In this document: piece after piece, positions 61,106-64,000 of the stretch
How the letters are laid out: every line of letters starts with the position of its first letter
How positions within the stretch are numbered: position 1 is the stretch's first letter
Assembly: GCA_016183615.1 (NCBI GenBank)
Contig: JACPEG010000045.1
Span: forward strand, 1-64,000
Reading direction: 5' to 3'
DNA: 64,000 bases
Source of the DNA: Betaproteobacteria bacterium
GTDB taxonomy: Bacteria > Pseudomonadota > Gammaproteobacteria > Burkholderiales > UBA6910
The notes under the pieces: model-generated
Databases searched by the model: none
The model's input: the letters and a program-made list of their open reading frames with translations, nothing else
What the model was told of the DNA's origin: nothing
Program-made: the position numbers and the translations under genes

Positions 61106-61606
61106 ATGCACCCCTGCCCGATCCACGGCTGCGACCTCTCCGTCCGGGATGAGCACCTGATGTGCCAGCTCCACTGGCGCCAGGTGCCGCCGGCGCTCCA
61201 GCGCCAGGTGTTGCTCGCCTGGGCCTCCCTCCAGCGCCGACTGAAGTGCGGCAAACGGCCGGCGGCGCGAAGCGTCAGCCCCTCTCGATTGAAATGTTCG
61301 GCGGCTGCCGACGAGGAGATGACGATGGACACAAGACAGCTTGCAGCAGCACTGCGCAACAAAGCTGCTCAGGTGCGCAACGTGAATGCGACGACCGAAG
61401 CCGAAGACCAGACGCTGCGCGACGCCGCAGACCTGCTGCGCGTACTGGCGCATGTGGTGGATGGCAAGCCACTGGCGAAAGCCTTCGGGTCGCCCGGAGA
61501 CTGGGGTTACGAAACCGAGATTGGCGCGGCAATAGCGGCAGCGCCTGTGACGCCGAACGCAGAGCTAACCGGCGCTGCGCAACACGAAAGGAGAACGAAG
61601 CCATGA
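61106..61606 (+). CDS. phage zinc-motif protein fused to an integron-cassette-like protein
   Basis: This 166-residue frame looks composite. Residues 1-48 (CPIHGCDLSVRDEHLMCQLHW) are a normal small phage zinc-type protein. Residues about 50-68 are the translation of an attC-like right half ending in GTTCGGC (61296-61302). From the ATG at 61325, with GAGGAG before it, a 93-residue segment follows (MDTRQLAAALRNKAAQVRNV, GDWGYETEIGAAIAAA) ending in NAELTGAAQHERRTK, the translation of an attC-like left half. The second part may be translated separately. Base use from 61320 on is less GC-rich than in neighbouring phage genes. Confidence 0.6.
   Translation: MHPCPIHGCDLSVRDEHLMCQLHWRQVPPALQRQVLLAWASLQRRLKCGKRPAARSVSPSRLKCSAAADEEMTMDTRQLAAALRNKAAQVRNVNATTEAEDQTLRDAADLLRVLAHVVDGKPLAKAFGSPGDWGYETEIGAAIAAAPVTPNAELTGAAQHERRTKP
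61256..61302 (+). other. attC-like right half
   Basis: A GC-rich arm (CGGCCGGCGGCGCGAAGCG) is followed by CTCTCGATTGAAAT and a GTTCGGC core at 61296-61302. This arrangement is typical of the 3' half of soil-bacterium attC sites. The 5' half is not present, as expected if a cassette was inserted at a secondary site. Confidence 0.45.
61552..61580 (+). other. attC-like left half
   Basis: GCCGAAC (61552-61558), a 5-bp spacer and GCTAACCGGCGCTGCGC look like R'' and L'' of an attC. The matching L' and R' are missing. It is translated as the NAELTGAAQ tail of the upstream frame. Confidence 0.5.
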
Positions 61607-61881
61607 GCGACCAGAAACCACAAGCCACCGAGACGCCCGATTGCGCAGCGTCCGAGTTGAGCGCCGGGTTCGACACCGCTGCCGACGAATTGAGCATGTT
61701 TGCTACTCAAATTCGAGAAGCGATGGCCGGCACCGGGGATCTGCCGCACCCCTGGAAACTGGATGATTGGCTGGTCGATTATCGAGATCGATTTGACCGC
61801 AGGCACAAGGGGCCGAACACCCAGTTGACCGGCGCGCAGCGCCCGGTCCAACGGCCCGTTGGGCCAGGGGAGAGAGAATGA
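61603..61881 (+). CDS. cassette-like hypothetical protein
   Basis: This 92-residue acidic protein starts MSDQKPQATETPDCAASELS; the middle (REAMAGTGDLPHPWKLDDWL, VDYRDRFDRRHKG) is folded-looking. The last 20 or so residues (NTQLTGAQRPVQRPVGPG) are encoded by a complete attC-like site (61812-61864). AAAGGAG lies before the ATG. The function is unknown. It seems to be a second integron cassette lying in the phage. Confidence 0.65.
   Translation: MSDQKPQATETPDCAASELSAGFDTAADELSMFATQIREAMAGTGDLPHPWKLDDWLVDYRDRFDRRHKGPNTQLTGAQRPVQRPVGPGERE
61812..61864 (+). other. complete short attC-like site inside the prophage
   Basis: R'' GCCGAAC, L'' GTTGACCGG, a loop, L' CCGGTCCAAC and R' GTTGGGC (a perfect GTTRRRY core). 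L'' and L' pair with one extrahelical C. Length is 53 bp. It overlaps the 3' end of the 61603-61881 gene. Confidence 0.65.
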
Positions 61882-62096
61882 TCCGCTACTGGGTGTTTGA
61901 TGCCACCACGCTGGAGGCGGCGCTCCAGGACTGGCAGGGCCGCCTCGCCGGGGAAAACGGCGCCGCCGACCCGGACGGCGCGGCGGCCGCCGCATACGTG
62001 GTGGCCGAATTCCTTCTCTCCCCGGAAGCCCGCGCCCACAAGATGCTGATCGACCATGAGGAGGCCGTGCGCGTCCATGAGCCCCGAGGCCATTGA
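61878..62096 (+). CDS. small phage hypothetical protein
   Basis: This 72-residue protein (MIRYWVFDATTLEAALQDWQ, AAAAYVVAEFLLSPEARAHK) overlaps the previous gene by 4 bp and resumes the high-GC phage style. It is similar in design to small proteins next to gp16 in other Mu-like phages. The function is unknown. Confidence 0.65.
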   Translation: MIRYWVFDATTLEAALQDWQGRLAGENGAADPDGAAAAAYVVAEFLLSPEARAHKMLIDHEEAVRVHEPRGH

Positions 62097-62136
62097 CCGC
62101 TTCATCCTTTTCCTGGCCGAGAAAGGAGTCATTGCC

Positions 62137-62541
62137 ATGCCCATCAAGCCCGAGCACCGCGCCAAGTACGGGCGCGCCTGGAAGCGCATCCGCGAGCGCA
62201 TCCTCGCCCGCGCCAAGCACCGCTGCGAGCAGTGCCACGTGCCGAACGACGCCGTGGGCTACCGCGACGAGGACGGCGCCTTCGTGCGGCTGTGCTTCGC
62301 CTGGCGCCGCGACATCGCGGCGAACGCCGAGCGCATCGAGGACGCCCAGGCCGACGGCTACAAGGTGATCCGCATCGTGCTCACCGTCGCTCACCTGGAC
62401 CACAATCCGGAGCACAACGATCCGGCGAACCTCCGCGCACTCTGCCAGCGCTGCCACCTGGCGCACGACCAGTCGCACCACCAGCAGTCGGCCTACATGA
62501 CCCGGATGGCGAAGCGCAACAACCTAGAGCTGCCGCTGTGA
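62137..62541 (+). CDS. HNH endonuclease
   Basis: This 134-residue HNH protein opens MPIKPEHRAKYGRAWKRIRE, with zinc ligands in HRCEQC and LRALCQRCHLAHD and the catalytic His in LTVAHLDHNPEHNDP. GAAAGGAG lies before the ATG at 62137; an ATG at 62077 would add 20 residues. HNH enzymes are frequent in Mu-like early regions, where they may nick DNA or help packaging. It overlaps the next gene by 4 bp. Confidence 0.88.
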   Translation: MPIKPEHRAKYGRAWKRIRERILARAKHRCEQCHVPNDAVGYRDEDGAFVRLCFAWRRDIAANAERIEDAQADGYKVIRIVLTVAHLDHNPEHNDPANLRALCQRCHLAHDQSHHQQSAYMTRMAKRNNLELPL

Positions 62542-62732
62542 AGAGCCTCGGCGCCATGATCGCCCAGCTCCAGGGCTGCGCCGGCACCGGCGATCTCACG
62601 CCCTGGGAGGAGCAGTTCGTGCGCGACCTTGGGGCGTGGACCCAGGGCGGCCGCGACACGCGCAACGTAACCGCCAAGCAGGCGACAGTGCTGGAGCGGC
62701 TGTACCGGCAGCACTTCGGGGACGACGAATGA
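62538..62732 (+). CDS. small phage hypothetical protein
   Basis: This 64-residue GTG-started frame (GDLTPWEEQFVRDLGAWTQG, TAKQATVLERLYRQHFGDDE) overlaps the HNH stop. The second half resembles a short helical motif seen in many phage proteins that precede gp16. The function is unknown. Confidence 0.7.
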   Translation: MKSLGAMIAQLQGCAGTGDLTPWEEQFVRDLGAWTQGGRDTRNVTAKQATVLERLYRQHFGDDE

Positions 62733-63166
62733 CCGACCCGCGCCGCCAGGCAGAACTGGCCCAAATCCACATCGCGGCGAAACAGTTGGGGCTGGATCGC
62801 GGCACCTACGAGGACATGCTGTTCACAGTCGCCCGCGTGCGCTCGGCCGCGAAACTCGATTTTGCCGGCCGTCAGGAGGTCCTGAGACATCTCAAAAGCC
62901 GGGGGTTCCGCCCAGCGCGGGGCCGGCGCGCCGGCGGCGAGTGGGCGTGGATCGACCAGGCCGCGCCCGAGCGCCGGGCGCTGCTGCGCAAGATCCTCAT
63001 GCAGCTCAAGAGCGCGGGGCGGGGCAAGGCCTACGGGGACTCGGTCGCCCGCAAAATGCAGTTCGGCGAGCGCCTGGAGTTCTGCGCGCCTGACCAGCTC
63101 CACAAGATCGCCGCGGCGCTCGCCATAGACGCCGAGCGCCGCCAGAGGAGCGATATCCGTGAGTGA
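62729..63166 (+). CDS. Mu gp16-like regulator (DUF1018)
   Basis: This 145-residue protein has the gp16 family features: AQIHIAAKQLGLDRGTYEDM, SAAKLDFAGRQEVLRHLKSR, LLRKILMQLKSAGRGKAYGD and FGERLEFCAPDQLHKIAAAL. The family is conserved in Mu-like phages and is thought to act in regulation of late functions. It overlaps genes on both sides. Confidence 0.9.
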   Translation: MTDPRRQAELAQIHIAAKQLGLDRGTYEDMLFTVARVRSAAKLDFAGRQEVLRHLKSRGFRPARGRRAGGEWAWIDQAAPERRALLRKILMQLKSAGRGKAYGDSVARKMQFGERLEFCAPDQLHKIAAALAIDAERRQRSDIRE

Positions 63167-63383
63167 GATGATCCTTTTCCTCTGCGCAATCGGGATTGCG
63201 TTCGGCGCCGGGGTATTCATGGGCTGGATCTGGCGCCGGCCGATTCAGGCCCGCATCGTGGTGGACCGTGAGCTGGCCCGGACGATCGACCGCGGGTTAG
63301 TGGAGGGGTGGCTCGACGCCCACGGCCTCACCTGGATGCCCAAGGGCCCGGAATTCACGGTGCAGAAAAAGGACCATTCATGA
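63159..63383 (+). CDS. small membrane protein before mor
   Basis: This 74-residue protein starts at a GTG overlapping gp16. One N-terminal hydrophobic helix (ILFLCAIGIAFGAGVFMGWI) is followed by a soluble tail (DRELARTIDRGLVEGWLDAH). It lies directly before mor. The function is unknown. Confidence 0.7.
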   Translation: MSEMILFLCAIGIAFGAGVFMGWIWRRPIQARIVVDRELARTIDRGLVEGWLDAHGLTWMPKGPEFTVQKKDHS

Positions 63384-63814
63384 GCAAGCCCGCCGGCCAG
63401 GCCGAGCTCGCCCTCGATCCGCTCGCCGCCGACATGGCGGAACTCCTCGCGCGCGAGCCGGCCGCCGACGAGGCGATCGACGAAGCGCGCTGGCCGGGCA
63501 CGCTCGCGGAGCTGGTGGACGTGGTGACCGAGCACCTGGCGCGCCGCGGCGCCTCGCTTACGGCCGCGCGGGCCGAGGCCCAGGCACTGATCCTGCTCAT
63601 CGCCCATCACTTCGGCGGCCAGCGCGTCTACCTCCCCCGCGACACCCGGTTGCGGCTGGCGCTGCGGGACAACCTCATCTGGCAGGAATTCAGCGGCCGC
63701 AACGTCCCGGAGCTGGCCCGCCGCTTTGGGCTCACCGAGACCCAGATCTACAACATCCTCAAGGAGCAGCGGCTGCTCACCACCGCCCGCCGTCAGCGCC
63801 GGCTGTTCGAGTAA
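63380..63814 (+). CDS. mor: Mor-family transcription activator
   Basis: This 144-residue protein matches Mor/C activators of Mu: LAELVDVVTEHLARRGAS (dimerisation), GGQRVYLPRDTRLRLALRDN and the HTH NVPELARRFGLTETQIYNIL. Mor switches on the middle promoter, which turns on C and the late genes. It ends the early operon. Confidence 0.92.
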   Translation: MSKPAGQAELALDPLAADMAELLAREPAADEAIDEARWPGTLAELVDVVTEHLARRGASLTAARAEAQALILLIAHHFGGQRVYLPRDTRLRLALRDNLIWQEFSGRNVPELARRFGLTETQIYNILKEQRLLTTARRQRRLFE

Positions 63815-63860
63815 AACGTTTGACCCTCACGGGCAGTTAAAGGCCGCTTAACCTCGCGGC

Positions 63861-64000
63861 ATGCGATGCGTCGCCTGCCGCCATCACTGGCGAGACCCCG
63901 AGGACAAGCTCAGCGCCCACGGCTTCGGCCGCTGCCGGCTGCTGCCCGCCTGGCAGTACCGCGCCGAGGGCGCGACCGCCTGTCACTACACACCCTCGCG
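63861..64000 (+). CDS. Cys-rich phage protein, partial
   Basis: A frame starting MRCVACRHHWRDPEDKL runs to the window end, continuing with GFGRCRLLPAWQYRAEGATA. The cysteines (C-x2-C and later C-x15 or so-C) resemble small zinc proteins of phages. The 46-bp gap after mor may hold the Mor-dependent middle promoter, but I see no clear box. Confidence 0.6.
   Translation, partial: MRCVACRHHWRDPEDKLSAHGFGRCRLLPAWQYRAEGATACHYTPS

Larger units (their letters stand above)
50560..64000 (+). mobile_element. Mu-like transposable prophage, left part
   Basis: The gene order repressor (minus), Ner-like, MuA transposase, MuB ATPase, small early genes, Gam, gp16, Mor is that of Mu-like phages. The left limit is not proven; I place it near the direct repeats at 50598-50646. 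The right end with lysis, head and tail genes lies beyond the window. Confidence 0.8.

Overview
The window is GC-rich, densely coded DNA from a metabolically versatile betaproteobacterium. The hydrogenase proteins closely resemble the Cupriavidus/Rhodocyclales type, and intergenic gaps carry GTAG-type REP palindromes and CACAGAG-type inverted repeats common in that class. The genus cannot be fixed from the sequence alone. LAYOUT: (1) 310-8145 is a leucine/branched-chain acyl-CoA catabolism (liu) cluster: acyl-CoA dehydrogenase, DsbA-like isomerase, methylcrotonyl-CoA carboxylase beta, methylglutaconyl-CoA hydratase, biotin-carboxylase alpha subunit, HMG-CoA lyase and a DUF1289 protein. (2) 8167-10006 holds a MarR regulator (probably leaderless), an MFS transporter and a 43-residue membrane protein. 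(3) 10253-14197 encodes a 1314-residue protein joining a winged helix, a long Ala/Glu/Lys coiled coil, a class III nucleotidyl cyclase domain, a second coiled coil, one membrane span and an AsmA-like tail. (4) 14492-16924 holds a CaiB-type CoA transferase, a ribbon-helix-helix/PIN toxin-antitoxin pair and a HIT protein. (5) 16996-20256 (minus strand) is an integrase-less integron cassette array (CALIN): single-gene cassettes separated by attC-like hairpins with extrahelical bases. Three of its four genes look defence-related: a PD-(D/E)XK nuclease-like protein, a CAP12/PycTIR-type TIR-like protein and a DUF4268 nuclease-like protein. (6) 20448-47546 is SirB2 and NnrS followed by a nearly complete O2-tolerant [NiFe]-hydrogenase locus: hupSLC, ompW, a BglII-like/MT-A70 restriction-modification island, hupDFGHIJK, hypABFCDE, hypX, hoxA, the H2-sensing hydrogenase hoxBC, the kinase hoxJ and a nickel permease. 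(7) 47768-50525 holds TonB, a cyclic-nucleotide-binding protein, NnrU and VapBC. (8) From about 50.6 kb to the right edge is the early and middle region of a Mu-like transposable prophage: HSDR_N-type nuclease, repressor, Ner-like protein, MuA/MuB transposition proteins, many small winged-helix or zinc-binding proteins, Gam, HNH, gp16 and Mor. HOW IT WORKS TOGETHER: HoxBC senses H2 and, through HoxJ and HoxA, should control sigma-54 promoters. Matching -24/-12 elements lie before hupS, hupD and the nickel permease, so the structural genes, the maturation genes and Ni uptake look like one regulon. HypX, which supplies CO for the active site under air, and the six-cysteine proximal cluster in HupS both point to H2 oxidation under oxygen. 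Mobile sequences run through the whole window: integron cassettes, the RM island, REPs (two of them in frame inside genes), and two integron-like cassettes inside the Mu-like prophage.
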